A stretch of DNA of 64,000 bases from Verrucomicrobiota bacterium (GCA_016721945.1 JADKHC010000001.1:248001-312000); one strand, 5' to 3'; shown: positions 19,249-28,496, counted from the stretch's first letter. Numbers and translations: made by a program. The notes: generated by a model not told the origin, from the sequence alone.

Positions 19249-20319
19249 ATGAAAATCCAACGCACCGACCTTATCCCGCTTGGCTGGAATGAGTGGTTCG
19301 ATAAAAGAACCGAATGCGCGCCCGAGGACACCGTTGCCCGAATTGCCGCGGTCGACCGCGACTTGTTGTTGGTCATGGATCGCACCGGCACTTTCCGGGC
19401 AAAGCTCGCTGGCCGTTATCTCTACCGACACCACCTGTCGCAGGAACGTCCGTGTGTCGGCGACTGGGTGTGCATAAAAAAAGCACCGACTGACGACTTG
19501 GGTCTGGTCCACACGCTGCTGGAGCGAAGGACTGCGCTGCGCCGGAAATCCGCGGGCGACTCCGTCGATTTTCAGATGATCGCGGCAAACATGGATCACG
19601 TGATCGTCGTTCAGTCCTGCCACTACGACTTCAACCTGAAACGGCTGGAGCGTTATCTCGTGATGGTGCGAGATGGCGGAGCCGAGCCCTGCGTCCTGCT
19701 GACCAAGACGGATCTGGTCGCGCCGGAGGTTCTCGCCTCACAGGTGGCAGAAATCCGCGCCGCAGGCATTACGGCCCCGGTGTTGACCTTGAGCAACGTC
19801 ACACGGGAAGGCATTGACGAACTAAAGCAAACACTACAACCCGCGAAAACGTATTGCTTTGTCGGAGGATCGGGAGTCGGCAAGAGCACGCTCATTAACC
19901 AACTACTGGGTCGACAAACGCTCCTGACAAGCGACGTCAGCGGAACCGGCGAAGGACGGCACACGACCGTTCGCCGCGAGCTGCTCCTCCTCGAAGGCGG
20001 CGCCCTGGTCATCGACAATCCGGGGATGCGCGAGTTCGGAATCCTTGGGGCCGAAAGCGCGGTCGATGATAGTTTCGCCAACATCACCGCGCTCGCGTCA
20101 CGTTGTCGCTACCGCGATTGCGGCCACACCAACGAACCCGGCTGCGCCGTCCGTGCCGCGGTGGATTCAGGCGAGATCAGCCAGGAACACTATGATCATT
20201 ATATAAAACTCAGGACAGAGTCAGAGTTTTATAAAATGTCCTATATCGAGAAACGAAAAAAGGACCGCGACTTCGGACGTTTCGTGAAGTCCGTCAAAAA
20301 ACATTTCAAGGATCAGTAG
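19249..20319 (+). CDS. rsgA: Ribosome small-subunit-dependent GTPase A
   Basis: The 356-residue product is a circularly permuted GTPase that helps late maturation of the 30S subunit in the cytosol. An N-terminal OB-fold (about 30-110) precedes G-motifs in permuted order: G4 TKTD (about 148), G1 GGSGVGKST (about 205), the GTGEGRHTT switch region and G3 DNPG. A zinc knuckle CRYRDCGHTNEPGC (about 285) and a basic C-terminal helix follow. All key residues are present and the length is typical. The RNA leader may contain the REP doublet ending 17 bases upstream. It stands alone, with the rhomboid gene converging from the other side. Confidence 0.95.
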   Translation: MKIQRTDLIPLGWNEWFDKRTECAPEDTVARIAAVDRDLLLVMDRTGTFRAKLAGRYLYRHHLSQERPCVGDWVCIKKAPTDDLGLVHTLLERRTALRRKSAGDSVDFQMIAANMDHVIVVQSCHYDFNLKRLERYLVMVRDGGAEPCVLLTKTDLVAPEVLASQVAEIRAAGITAPVLTLSNVTREGIDELKQTLQPAKTYCFVGGSGVGKSTLINQLLGRQTLLTSDVSGTGEGRHTTVRRELLLLEGGALVIDNPGMREFGILGAESAVDDSFANITALASRCRYRDCGHTNEPGCAVRAAVDSGEISQEHYDHYIKLRTESEFYKMSYIEKRKKDRDFGRFVKSVKKHFKDQ

Positions 20320-20447
20320 TGTTCACAGAACTACACTGCGCAGTTTACAAGAACCAGCAGGCCTTCGTTCTCTCTGTTATCTTCTGTTCAAAGTCTGAAA
20401 GCTTGGGGCTGTTGGTATTAGTTGAGCGGAACACAGGGACGAACCGG

Positions 20448-21224
20448 TTATGTGGAGGGACGGAACCCTTCGGCTTCTCTCCGCGCCTGATCGCGCTGCG
20501 CCTGCCGACGCCAGACGAGCATGAGAATAAATCCGATCAGCGCGCCGCCGAGATGGGCGAAGTGTGCGATGCCGCCACCGAACAATGAAAAACCAGTGAC
20601 TCCCGACAAAAGGTCGAGCGCGAGCAGGATCGGGATAAAGAACTTCGCTGCGATCGGCACCGGCAGAAACATCAGCGCGAGTTTTGCATTCGGGTAGAGC
20701 AGGCCAAAAGCGACGAGTATACCGTAGATTGCACCCGACGCTCCGAGCATCGGCCCCGCGTAAATCCGGTAAAGCTCGACCAGCGTCGCCTTGATCTCCG
20801 CGCCCGGCGGAAGCGTGCCGCGCCCGGTTTCGAGCAACGAACGAATCGCGTCGGGTGTGAGCCCTTGCGCGATCAAACGTTCCTGAAGCACACCGAATTG
20901 ATAAGCATTCACCGCGTTGTGAACGAGCGCTGCGCCCACGCCACACAGGAAATAAAAGATAAGAAATCGCCGCGTGCCCCACTGCCGTTCGAGCAGCCCG
21001 CCAAAGGACACCAGCCCGAACATGTTGAATAATATATGCCCCGCGCCGCCGTGCAGAAACATATAGGTCACCACCTGCCAGAGCGCGAAGTGCGGATTCC
21101 CTGTAAACCAAATCGCCCCGTGCTCGACCAACCACGCCCGGGCCTCCGGCATGACCATCCCCACCACAAACGCAGCAGCATTCACGATCACGAGACCGAG
21201 TACAGCAGGAGAAAGACGATTCAT
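20448..21224 (-). CDS. Rhomboid-family intramembrane serine protease
   Basis: About 258 residues from the ATG at 21224 (MNRLSPAVLG). It is a six-helix membrane protein with rhomboid motifs in order: the HGGAGHILFNMFGL helix, catalytic Ser in LGASGAIYG and catalytic His in AHFAHLGGALIG. The Ser-His dyad cuts transmembrane substrates within the inner membrane. A loop of about 45 residues between helices (RLIAQGLTPDAIRSLLETG) is a visible insertion. Nothing in the neighbourhood identifies a substrate, though several sortable surface proteins occur in the window. Confidence 0.9.
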   Translation of the reverse strand: MNRLSPAVLGLVIVNAAAFVVGMVMPEARAWLVEHGAIWFTGNPHFALWQVVTYMFLHGGAGHILFNMFGLVSFGGLLERQWGTRRFLIFYFLCGVGAALVHNAVNAYQFGVLQERLIAQGLTPDAIRSLLETGRGTLPPGAEIKATLVELYRIYAGPMLGASGAIYGILVAFGLLYPNAKLALMFLPVPIAAKFFIPILLALDLLSGVTGFSLFGGGIAHFAHLGGALIGFILMLVWRRQAQRDQARREAEGFRPST

Positions 21225-21367
21225 GCCCCACGACGTTGTCGGGCTTCGCAGCCACTGCAACTCCGGTCCCTAGCCAGTGCTTTTGCGGGCGCCCAAAAAC
21301 CACAGTAGTTTTCCGTTCCTTTCCAAAAATTTCTTCCCATGCTCGGTGACGCAATCTCCACGGCATC

Positions 21368-22996
21368 ATGATCCACCTTCTTCCATCTCGCGAAAGCGGT
21401 GTTGTCTTCACCAGACCATGGATGGTTGCGCTCATGCTGGACTTGGCCGGCTACACACCAGATCGGAATCTCGGGCAGCTTGTAGCAGTCGAACCCTCCG
21501 CAGGCGGCGGTGCTTTCTTACAGGAAATGGTTCGGCGTCTCGTCACATCCTGCAGGAGTCATGGCCACCCGCTAAGTGATGCAGGCGAAGCAATCCGCGC
21601 GTATGAAATCGATCCCGATACAACCGCGAATGCAGTGGCCGCAATCATCGCGACCTTGATCGAGTTAAACGTGCCCGCAGCTCAAGCCGCGTCACTCGCC
21701 CATGGCTGGATCAAACCCCACGATTTTCTTGAAGCAGCGCTAGGTTTCCCCGTAGCGGATTTCGTAATTGGCAATCCGCCCTACATTCGACTGGAAGAGA
21801 TTCCACCAGAAAAAGCCGCGCTTTATCGCTCGTTCAGCGCGATGCGCGGTCGAGCCGATATCTACATCGCGTTTTATCAGGCAGCCTTGATACAATTAAA
21901 GCCTGGCGGCGTCTGTGCTTTCATCTGCGCCGATCGATGGATGCTCAACGATTACGGTGCCTCGCTGCGGGAGTTTATCACGACCGAAGGATATTCAGTG
22001 CGCACCATCATAGAGGCGCACGACGTCGCTGCATTCGAAACAGAGGTCTCGGCCTATCCCGCAGTCACGCTCATCGCTCGCGCCCCCCAAGCCACGGTGG
22101 TAGTGGCACGAGCCCTACCCGGAATTGAAAAAGCCGAACCAAGCGATGTGGTCGAACTTCTCGCCAATGCCCGCTCCAGCGATGTGCTGCGATGCGCTAG
22201 ATTTCCCGATTGGTTCCATGGCGATCATCCATGGCCCTGCTCATCGCCCGAGGCACTGCAACTGCTCCGTCATCTCGAATCGACCTGTCTGCCCCTTGAA
22301 AGCGATATCACCGGTACCCGCATTGGTATCGGCGTGGCTACAGGAGCTGATCGCATTTTCATCACCAGCGAGAAGATTGACGTCGAATCGGAGCGCATGT
22401 TGCCGCTCGCGCTCGCATCCGACCTCAATGCAGGACGTGTCAGTTGGTCGGGGCATCATCTAGTCAATCCATGGGACTCAAACGGGCTCGTCGATCTTGC
22501 CCGCTATCCGCGCTTCGCCTCCTATCTGCAACCACACCGCACCGCTTTGAGCAGTCGGCACACCGCCAAAGAACGTCCCCAGCATTGGCACAAGACGATT
22601 GATCGGGTGAATTTCAGCCTGCTGCGGCAGGAAAAACTCTACATTGCCGACATCAAAGACCGGCTGCTGCCGTGCCTGGATCTGGGCAAAACCTACCCGC
22701 AACATAACCTCTACTGGATCACCTCCACCCAGTGGGATCTCCGCGTGCTTGGAGCACTACTGATGTCTACGGTCGGAGAATTTTTCATCCACAGCTACGG
22801 CGTACGCATGCGCGGCGGCTTCCTGCGATTTCAGGCGCAATACCTTCGCCGAATTTGTGTCCCCTCGCCCGAAAGCATTTCACCGGAGCTTTCCGCAACA
22901 CTGCGCCACGCCTTCAATACACAAGATTTCGAACTCGCAACCAAAGCAGCGATACAAGCGTACCAGATCGATGGACTTCCCGATTTCAAACGATGA
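21368..22996 (+). CDS. Type II DNA adenine-N6 methyltransferase (M.PaeR7I/M.XhoI-like)
   Basis: The 542-residue product has an N-terminal AdoMet-binding motif (EPSAGGGAF, about residue 40) and the catalytic NPPY motif at 136-139, the arrangement of gamma-class N6-adenine methyltransferases. A target-recognition region of about 300 residues follows. Length, motif order and the directly following endonuclease match the PaeR7I/XhoI modification enzymes, which protect CTCGAG. That specificity is inferred from family resemblance. The stop codon overlaps the endonuclease start in an ATGA junction, implying translational coupling. Confidence 0.85.
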   Translation: MIHLLPSRESGVVFTRPWMVALMLDLAGYTPDRNLGQLVAVEPSAGGGAFLQEMVRRLVTSCRSHGHPLSDAGEAIRAYEIDPDTTANAVAAIIATLIELNVPAAQAASLAHGWIKPHDFLEAALGFPVADFVIGNPPYIRLEEIPPEKAALYRSFSAMRGRADIYIAFYQAALIQLKPGGVCAFICADRWMLNDYGASLREFITTEGYSVRTIIEAHDVAAFETEVSAYPAVTLIARAPQATVVVARALPGIEKAEPSDVVELLANARSSDVLRCARFPDWFHGDHPWPCSSPEALQLLRHLESTCLPLESDITGTRIGIGVATGADRIFITSEKIDVESERMLPLALASDLNAGRVSWSGHHLVNPWDSNGLVDLARYPRFASYLQPHRTALSSRHTAKERPQHWHKTIDRVNFSLLRQEKLYIADIKDRLLPCLDLGKTYPQHNLYWITSTQWDLRVLGALLMSTVGEFFIHSYGVRMRGGFLRFQAQYLRRICVPSPESISPELSATLRHAFNTQDFELATKAAIQAYQIDGLPDFKR

Positions 22997-23829
22997 ACAC
23001 CCCTACGGAGACGGATCTCTTTCAAACGGCGATCAGCCATTGGTGGACCTCAAAAAAGGCCCCAAAATCAAAAAAGGCCCAAGGAGGAACCCGTGACGGA
23101 AATCTCCACGGGAAAACCATGGACGGCTTTGCGGCCGTACTGCGTACGTTCCTGATTGAGCTCGGTGTGAAGCCGGCGCACATCTTCGCCGGTGGACACC
23201 TCGCCTCCGCACCTTCGATTCTTCCCTCGTATTTCCGACCTTCAAAAAACTGGGACCTGATCGTGCTCGCGAACAGCCGGTTCCATCCAGCGCCGGGCGA
23301 CTCAACGCAGCCGACCTTGTACGCCGCAATCGAATTCAAGTCTCAGGAAGACAGCATCGGAAAAAACCAAAACAATCGCTTGGAGGAAAGTATCGGCAAT
23401 GCGCATGATTTCTGGACGACCTACGCGCACACAGGGTTCGAGCGTCAGCAACCCCGGCCTTGGCTTGGATATCTTTTCGTTGGCAAATACGAACCTGCTT
23501 CCGATGCGAAACCTGTACGGATCAAACAACCCCACATGCTCGCGATGGAAGTCTTTCGCGGAGCGGGCAACGACAGCGCGGAGACCTTCGACGGCCCTTC
23601 GTATGCAGAGCGCTACAAGATTTTTCTGAAGCAGAGCGTCGGCGCACGCTTGTACGATGCCGGTGCATTCATCGTAACCGATGAATCGATCGCATCAAAA
23701 AACCCGAACCACCGCATCCCGCTACCAGAGTTCGGCTCCGCAAATTTCCTTCGCAGCCTGAAAGCTCAGATCCTCGCGCACTACCCCGGCGCTCAAGTGC
23801 GCCCAGGAACAGTAGCAGCGCTGATTTGA
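22993..23829 (+). CDS. Type II restriction endonuclease, PaeR7I/XhoI family
   Basis: The 278-residue product starts at ATG 22993, overlapping the methyltransferase stop by four bases. A PD-(D/E)xK-like site is visible as Asp88 (NWDLIVL) and Glu114-Phe-Lys116 (AAIEFKSQ). Further conserved-looking features are FRPSKNWD, GNAHDFWTTY and a GYLFVG strand. The family cuts unmethylated CTCGAG. The pair forms a compact self-contained restriction-modification module against incoming DNA. It has no control (C) protein, so endonuclease expression probably depends on coupling to the methylase. Confidence 0.85.
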   Translation: MNTPTETDLFQTAISHWWTSKKAPKSKKAQGGTRDGNLHGKTMDGFAAVLRTFLIELGVKPAHIFAGGHLASAPSILPSYFRPSKNWDLIVLANSRFHPAPGDSTQPTLYAAIEFKSQEDSIGKNQNNRLEESIGNAHDFWTTYAHTGFERQQPRPWLGYLFVGKYEPASDAKPVRIKQPHMLAMEVFRGAGNDSAETFDGPSYAERYKIFLKQSVGARLYDAGAFIVTDESIASKNPNHRIPLPEFGSANFLRSLKAQILAHYPGAQVRPGTVAALI

Positions 23830-24021
23830 GTAGAGTGTTGTAGCGGGCGAAAAGGAGCGGGCGAAAAGGATCAGGTTGTAAGTATTTAGGTACCCTAAAA
23901 ACAAAAATTCGACTCGTTATAACTTTCAGCCCGCCCCGCTTTTCAGGGCTTCATCGGGTTCACTACGAAGAGTAGGCTCCTTCGAATTTGACGCCCCGCC
24001 TGCCCGTGACAGGCTCGGCGC

Positions 24022-24600
24022 ATGCCAAGCGCTATTGCCATTTGTGGAAGCCCGCGTCGTTACGGAAATACCGAAACACTCCTTACCAGGACGCTTGACC
24101 GGCTCAAGGCCCAGGGGATTCCCGGTGAGCTGATCACGCTCAGCGGCAAAACGATTCGCGGCTGCACCGCCTGCAATGGCTGCCGTGAGTCCAAGGACTC
24201 GTCCTGCCCGGCCATCCAGGAAGACGACTTCGCCCCGATCATGCAGGCGATGCTGCGCGCCGACATCATCATCGTCGGTTCACCGGTTTACTTTGGTTCG
24301 GCTTCGCCGGAAATGATGGCGCTGCTCGATCGCGCCGGCTATGTCGCGGGCGCGAACGGAAAACTTTTCTCGCGCAAGATCGGCGGCCCCATCGCGGTCG
24401 CCCGCCGGGCCGGACACAATTTCACCTACGCCCAACTTTTGATGTGGTATATGATCAACGACATGGTGGTGCCGGGCTCGACCTACTGGAACGTAGCGCT
24501 CGCACGCGAACCGGGCGCAGTGATGCAGGACGAAGAAGCCTTGGAAACGATCGACCGTTTCGCCGACAACCTCGCCTGGCTCGCCAAGAAACTGGGCTGA
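24022..24600 (+). CDS. Flavodoxin-fold NAD(P)H-dependent oxidoreductase
   Basis: The 192-residue product has the flavodoxin-like FMN-binding fold. The phosphate loop is GSPRRYGNTE near the N-terminus, and a second FMN contact is GSPVYFGSASPEM (about 89). A cysteine motif CTACNGCRES (about 50) is typical of the iron-sulphur flavoprotein/NADPH-dependent FMN reductase subgroup. It probably shuttles electrons in the cytosol; its partner is not evident. It is flanked by repeat DNA on the right and stands alone. Confidence 0.85.
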   Translation: MPSAIAICGSPRRYGNTETLLTRTLDRLKAQGIPGELITLSGKTIRGCTACNGCRESKDSSCPAIQEDDFAPIMQAMLRADIIIVGSPVYFGSASPEMMALLDRAGYVAGANGKLFSRKIGGPIAVARRAGHNFTYAQLLMWYMINDMVVPGSTYWNVALAREPGAVMQDEEALETIDRFADNLAWLAKKLG

Positions 24601-24605
24601 CACCG

Positions 24606-25610
24606 ATTACCGAACCAGCATAAATCGGCCTCAGCGTCATCTTTGCGTCTCTGCGACTCTGCGTGAAACATTTCCGATCAGTACTCACGCCAATCTTAAA
24701 ATCTGCGTCCTTCTGCGTAATCTGCGGATAAACCGACTCGGAGAAGAATCGGCTCACGCAAAGCCGCAAGGCACGCTAAGAACTCCGACCTACTATCCCA
24801 TCCTGTCAGCCCGAACCAAACGTGTGGTTTTTGTTCTAGAAAGCGGTTTTATCCACAGATTACGCAGACGCTCGCAGATTACCGAACCACGATAAATCGG
24901 CTTCTGTGTCTTCTTCGCGTCTCTGCGACTCTGCGTGAAACATCTCAGATCAGTATTCACGCCAATCTTACAATCTGTGTCCTTCTGAGTAATCTGCGGA
25001 TAAACTGACTCGGAAAAGTATGGGCTCACGCAAAGGCGCGAAGCGCGCAAAGAACACCGGCCTACTATCCACCCTTTCAGCCCGAACCAAACGTGTGGTT
25101 TTTTGTTCTAGAAAGGCGGTTTTATCCACAGATTACGCAGACGCTCGCAGATTACCGAACCACGATAAATCGGCTTCTGTGCCTTCTTTGCGTCTCTGCG
25201 TGAAATATCTCCGATCAGTACTCACGCCAACCTTACAATCTGCGTCCTTCTGCGTAATCTGCGGATAAACTGACTCGGAAAAGTATGGGCTCACGCAAAG
25301 GCGCGAAGCGCGCAAAGAATACCGGCCTACTATCCACCCTTTCAGCCCGAACCAAACGTGTGGTTTTTTGTTCTAGAAAGGCGGTTTTATCCACAGATTT
25401 CGCAGACGCTCGCAGATTACCGAACCAGCATAAATCGGCTTCTGTGCCTTCTTTGCGTCTCTGCGACTCTGCGTGAAATATCTCCGATCAGTACTCACGC
25501 CAACCTTACAATCTGCGTCCTTCTGCGTAATCTGCGGATAAACTGACTCGGAGAAGAATGGGCTCACGCAAAGGCGCGAAGCGCGCAAAGAACACCGGCC
25601 TACTATCCGT
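24606..25610. repeat. Tandem array of 3.7 copies of a roughly 270-bp intergenic repeat
   Basis: Copies begin at ATTACCGAACCA at 24606, 24878, 25151 and 25416 (periods 272, 273 and 265); the fourth is cut at about 25610. Each unit has the blocks ATAAATCGGC, TTTGCGTCTCTGCG, TCACGCCAA, CTTCTGCGTAATCTGCGG, CTCACGCAAAGGCGCGAAG and a poly-T hairpin-like block ending TTATCCACAGATT. Short frames within it exist only because it is repetitive. The same words recur singly at 27380-27530, 37330-37398 and 63475-63600. Confidence 0.95.
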
Positions 25611-25707
25611 TCTAGGTAGAGCGCGCTCTACCCAAAGACAATTTCAGCCAAATTGATTTTCGGTAATTCGGCTACAGTTTTACTGGAACTTCTCTAACCA
25701 CCTTGCA

Positions 25708-26136
25708 TCACTTTTTTGGCATGGTGGAGACGATGCGGTATTCGCCCGCCTTTTCGCCCAGCAGAAGAATTGTCGTGCTCACGCGGGTCTGCCCTTGATC
25801 CTCGGTATCGTAGACGATCTTGAGCTTCTTGATCACCGGCAGGGTCGTCACATAGGCAACACCACCGACTTCGAACGAAGTCCGTTCAGTGCCAGACAAC
25901 GCCTGAACTTCTATCGTCGAAATCCGGCGCGGCAGGGAGTTCTTGAAAAAACCCGCGATCTGCGTGCGGGTAAGCTCTGGTGTGGTGCTGGAGAACTCAA
26001 TCAATTGAAGGAAGGCCTCCACGTTCTTCGTTGCGTGCGCCTGCTGATAGGCGGTGCAGATGCGTTTCTCGGAATCGCTCGCGAGCAGGCCGACGGTACA
26101 GGCTAGGAACAGAACCAGGGTGTGCAGTGTTTTCAT
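25708..26136 (-). CDS. Small exported protein of unknown function
   Basis: The 142-residue product is started at the ATG at 26136 (MKTLHTLVLFLACTVGLLAS), which gives a clean signal peptide; the longer frame upstream lacks one. The mature part begins with a helix-rich segment (EKRICTAYQQAHATKNVEAFLQLI) similar to those opening NTF2-like or ketosteroid-isomerase-like domains. A beta-rich half ends KAGEYRIVSTMPKK. No catalytic residues can be named. It stands alone between the tandem array and a beta-barrel gene on the same strand, with a terminator separating the two. Confidence 0.6.
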   Translation of the reverse strand: MKTLHTLVLFLACTVGLLASDSEKRICTAYQQAHATKNVEAFLQLIEFSSTTPELTRTQIAGFFKNSLPRRISTIEVQALSGTERTSFEVGGVAYVTTLPVIKKLKIVYDTEDQGQTRVSTTILLLGEKAGEYRIVSTMPKK

Positions 26137-26331
26137 AGGAGAATGGAGGTTAATCCTTCGTGCATGAAGCCAAAGTCGGAGCCCTTGGCAAACGTCGACT
26201 GCCTGTTTGGAAACGTCGCCGGATATTCCACCCGCCTCTGTGGCCACGCCAAAACCACTAAAAGCCGGTAATATTTATGGGGCGCCAACAGATTACCGAA
26301 CTAGGATATATCGGGTGTTCACAAAAACAAA

Positions 26332-26364
26332 CAGGTGAAACCCACACGACGTGCGTTTCACCTG
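26332..26364 (-). terminator. Rho-independent terminator of the downstream-facing beta-barrel gene
   Basis: CAGGTGAAAC at 26332-26341 pairs perfectly with GTTTCACCTG at 26355-26364. Read on the minus strand it is followed by TTTGTTTTTG. It lies 25 bases beyond the stop of the gene at 26390-27085. Confidence 0.85.
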
Positions 26365-26389
26365 CTCGGATGTAAATCTAGTTTGTCGA

Positions 26390-27085
26390 CTAGAACTTCA
26401 CGCGGAGACCTGTTGAGTAGGTCCACGTATGGCTGTCACCGCGACTTTGCTTGGGCTCAGAGCAGGAAACACTTGCGACTACGCCCACTTTTGGCGTGAT
26501 CCACGAACTCGCCTGGAGGCCGTAGCGCCAAGCTTGGCTGCGAGTGTTCTTAAAGTCGCCCCCGAAACCAATCGTCGGAGTTAACGCGAGCCAGCGGAAC
26601 GGAATTTCCACTCCAACTGCGGTACCCCACGACGCAAAATCATCTCTCGGTTTACCATCCATGACGTAGACCGAGTGGGTTTCGAGCTTCGAACTGATCC
26701 AGGAATACCCCAGTCCAGCCGAAAGAAACGGCTTAAGCCCTCCAGCAATTTGCTTATAAAAAACTAAGTCCGTGCTGAGACTATGGTTCTCGGACTTGTA
26801 AGTGTATAAACTTATCGAATCATACTTGTACCGGCTATACGAGTAACCACCGCTAATATCCAAGAAGCTAGTTATAGGCACCTTTGCTCCCACGTTTACA
26901 CCGTAGATATTCTCAGAATTATGACTCGGGTCTGCAACCCCGAAACCAAGACCCGCGTAACGTATGCCAAGGCTGCCTTGGCTCGTTTCCGAGGCGGTCG
27001 TAGTTTGTGCATGTGCAATGAATGGACAAAGTATGAACGACGCTGAAAGCACGCCCATGCTGATATAGGTACTGATTCTTTTCAT
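26390..27085 (-). CDS. Outer-membrane beta-barrel protein (OmpA/opacity-like fold)
   Basis: The 231-residue product starts at ATG 27085 (MKRISTYISMGVLSAS), 15 bases after GGAGG, with a signal peptide ending around AHAQ. The mature chain alternates polar and apolar residues in about eight strands and ends in a terminal aromatic (GLRVKF), the usual signal for barrel insertion. Strands such as YGVNVGAKVPI, FLSAGLGYSWI and LTPTIGFGG fit a small porin-like outer-membrane protein. The specific family is not recognised. A terminator follows directly, so it is probably transcribed alone. Confidence 0.75.
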   Translation of the reverse strand: MKRISTYISMGVLSASFILCPFIAHAQTTTASETSQGSLGIRYAGLGFGVADPSHNSENIYGVNVGAKVPITSFLDISGGYSYSRYKYDSISLYTYKSENHSLSTDLVFYKQIAGGLKPFLSAGLGYSWISSKLETHSVYVMDGKPRDDFASWGTAVGVEIPFRWLALTPTIGFGGDFKNTRSQAWRYGLQASSWITPKVGVVASVSCSEPKQSRGDSHTWTYSTGLRVKF

Positions 27086-27293
27086 ATGTAATAATATTTT
27101 CCTCCGGCATTTTCTCCCGGCGCATTCTACGAAACGATCCCCGCCGATAATGTTCCAGTCGGACCAAATATTATCTTTGTTCGGGAATGGAACAAAACTA
27201 TCGTCTTGCGACAGACCAAGCGAGGGGAGGGGCAAGAGCGGGCTGGGCCGCAAAGTTCACGCGCTAGGAACTAAATAGTAGGCCTAAACTAAA

Positions 27294-27319
27294 CGGACGG
27301 CCCGGCGGCCATCCCTACC
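27294..27319. repeat. Single REP-like palindrome (GGACGGCCCGGCGG family)
   Basis: CGGACGGCCCGGCGG followed by CCATCCCTACC matches one arm of the doublet at 63700-63785. It is palindromic around CCCGGCGG and lies in non-coding DNA. Confidence 0.7.
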
Positions 27320-27379
27320 CTTTTCAGCCCGCACCGATGGTGGTAGCTTATGGTTTCTATTGGCCCCCGCCCCTTACGC

Positions 27380-27530
27380 ACATTTTCTTCCGCAGATTGC
27401 GCAGAGGCTCGCAGATTACCGGACCAGAATATATCGCCTCCCTCTTCTTCTTGTCTTCTTCGCGCCTCTGCGACTTTGCGTGAAACCTTCCGATCTGTGC
27501 TCACGCCTAAACGCGAAGCCGCAAACGCAA
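27380..27530. repeat. Solitary diverged copy of the 270-bp intergenic repeat family
   Basis: It contains CGCAGATTGCGCAGAGGCTCGCAGATTACCGGACCA-like blocks, then a CGCGCCTCTGCGACTTTGCG block and TCACGCC, in the same order as the tandem array at 24606-25610. It overlaps the 3' end of the decayed surface-protein remnant. Confidence 0.7.
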
Positions 27531-27745
27531 ACAAAAGGGGCAGGTTTTACTCGTCAGGGCAATCACCGCTAGAGCAAAGAATAACCAATCGGTAGGCGCA
27601 TCAGTACTACCGGCGGCTGGAGTGTTCGAACCAGACGGAATACTGGAGCCACCGCCTTGAGAGGCGGATTGGGGGGGTATTCATCGGCACTGATGTCGAG
27701 CGCGCCGCCCGATAGGCAAGTGTCGACTTCGATACCAGCACGCCG
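27507..27745 (-). pseudogene. 3' remnant of a surface protein with a Gly/Ser linker and C-terminal hydrophobic anchor
   Basis: From 27659 down to the TAG at 27507, the minus strand encodes QGGGSSIPSGSNTPAAG, then a hydrophobic stretch (WLFFALAVIAL) and a basic tail. This is the same architecture as the C-terminus of the delta-60 protein. Upstream, the frame GIEVDTCLSGGALDISADEYPP leads into it only if one base is added to a run of seven G residues at 27671-27677. Further upstream the frame is closed by a stop. It looks like the end of a decayed exported protein. Confidence 0.4.
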
Positions 27746-27956
27746 GACGGCCGATTAGCTTTTTCGCTTCGTCGAGAAATGGCCCGGTGATTTCCACTCG
27801 CAAATGATAGCACGTTTTTGCGATTCACCGCCTCCCGACTTTTCGGCAGACGGTGGCTCCACGGTGGCTATAAAATGCGAAAAACAGGCCAAAAAGGTAA
27901 AAGTCTGGCAAATCGTGCTGAGTACGAAACTTACATTATTCCCCTGACCACCAACG

Positions 27957-27990
27957 AAAAACGCCGACTTCAGAGGAAATCGGCGTTTTT
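27957..27990 (-). terminator. Terminator downstream of tRNA-Asp
   Basis: AAAAACGCCGA (27957-27967) pairs with TCGGCGTTTTT (27980-27990). On the minus strand the T run follows the stem, seven bases beyond the tRNA 3' end. Confidence 0.8.
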
Positions 27991-27996
27991 ACAAAC

Positions 27997-28073
27997 TGGC
28001 GGGATGGACGGGACTCGAACCCGCGACCTTCTGCGTGACAGGCAGACGCTCTAACCAGCTGAGCTACCACCCC
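27997..28073 (-). tRNA. tRNA-Asp (GUC)
   Basis: Read on the minus strand, a complete cloverleaf can be drawn: acceptor stem GGGGTGG with CCATCCC, discriminator G, encoded CCA, D-stem GCTC/GAGC and T-loop TTCGAGT. The anticodon loop CTGTCAC gives anticodon GUC for aspartate. A terminator follows. Confidence 0.95.
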
Positions 28074-28387
28074 GTGAAACGGGAAAGGAGCCGGACGCTA
28101 GAATCGAAGAAAGGCAAGTCAAGCGTCTGTTTTGCTCAATCTACTTTTTTAGGGAGAACCGATTCGTGAGAGTACGGTAAAAGGCATCGCTTGATCATGC
28201 GTAAGCTCGGCCAGCCCTTTTTCTGTTCTACGCGACAACACGCTAGCCTACGAGCTGAAACACGCTTTGCAGCCTGGCAGTTAAAGCGCGGTATTTCCTC
28301 TTGCTGCAATCTCACTGTTTCAAAAGGTGAGAACGACGTTGATATGGACCAAACAAAGCCTTTTGGTCTCCCCCATTCCAACCACAC
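28074..28387. other. Gap between two tRNA genes
   Basis: I see no gene, repeat or clear regulatory structure. Short open frames on both strands lack recognisable features. Confidence 0.5.
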
Positions 28388-28464
28388 GCGGTGGTAGCTC
28401 AGCTGGATAGAGCAGCGGTTTTCTAAACCGCCGGTCGGGTGTTCGAGTCACCTCCACCGCGCCA
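28388..28464 (+). tRNA. tRNA-Arg (UCU)
   Basis: Perfect acceptor pairing GCGGTGG/CCACCGC, discriminator G, encoded CCA. The anticodon stem is GCGGT/ACCGC with loop TTTCTAA, giving anticodon UCU for AGA/AGG arginine codons. The D-loop has the normal GG and the T-loop the normal TTCGA. Confidence 0.95.
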
Positions 28465-28496
28465 TTTTCAGTAAGTCGCAGCAACGGATGTTGACG

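Noticed and set aside
23839..23866. GGAGCGGGCGAA next to the endonuclease gene as an attachment-site copy of the tRNA-Gly 3' end
   Set aside because: Only 12 bases match, it is part of a local 13-base direct repeat, and the 27 kb between contains essential housekeeping genes, making excision of such an element implausible.
24606..25610. CRISPR array
   Set aside because: Units are about 270 bp, nearly identical throughout and without unique spacers or cas genes.
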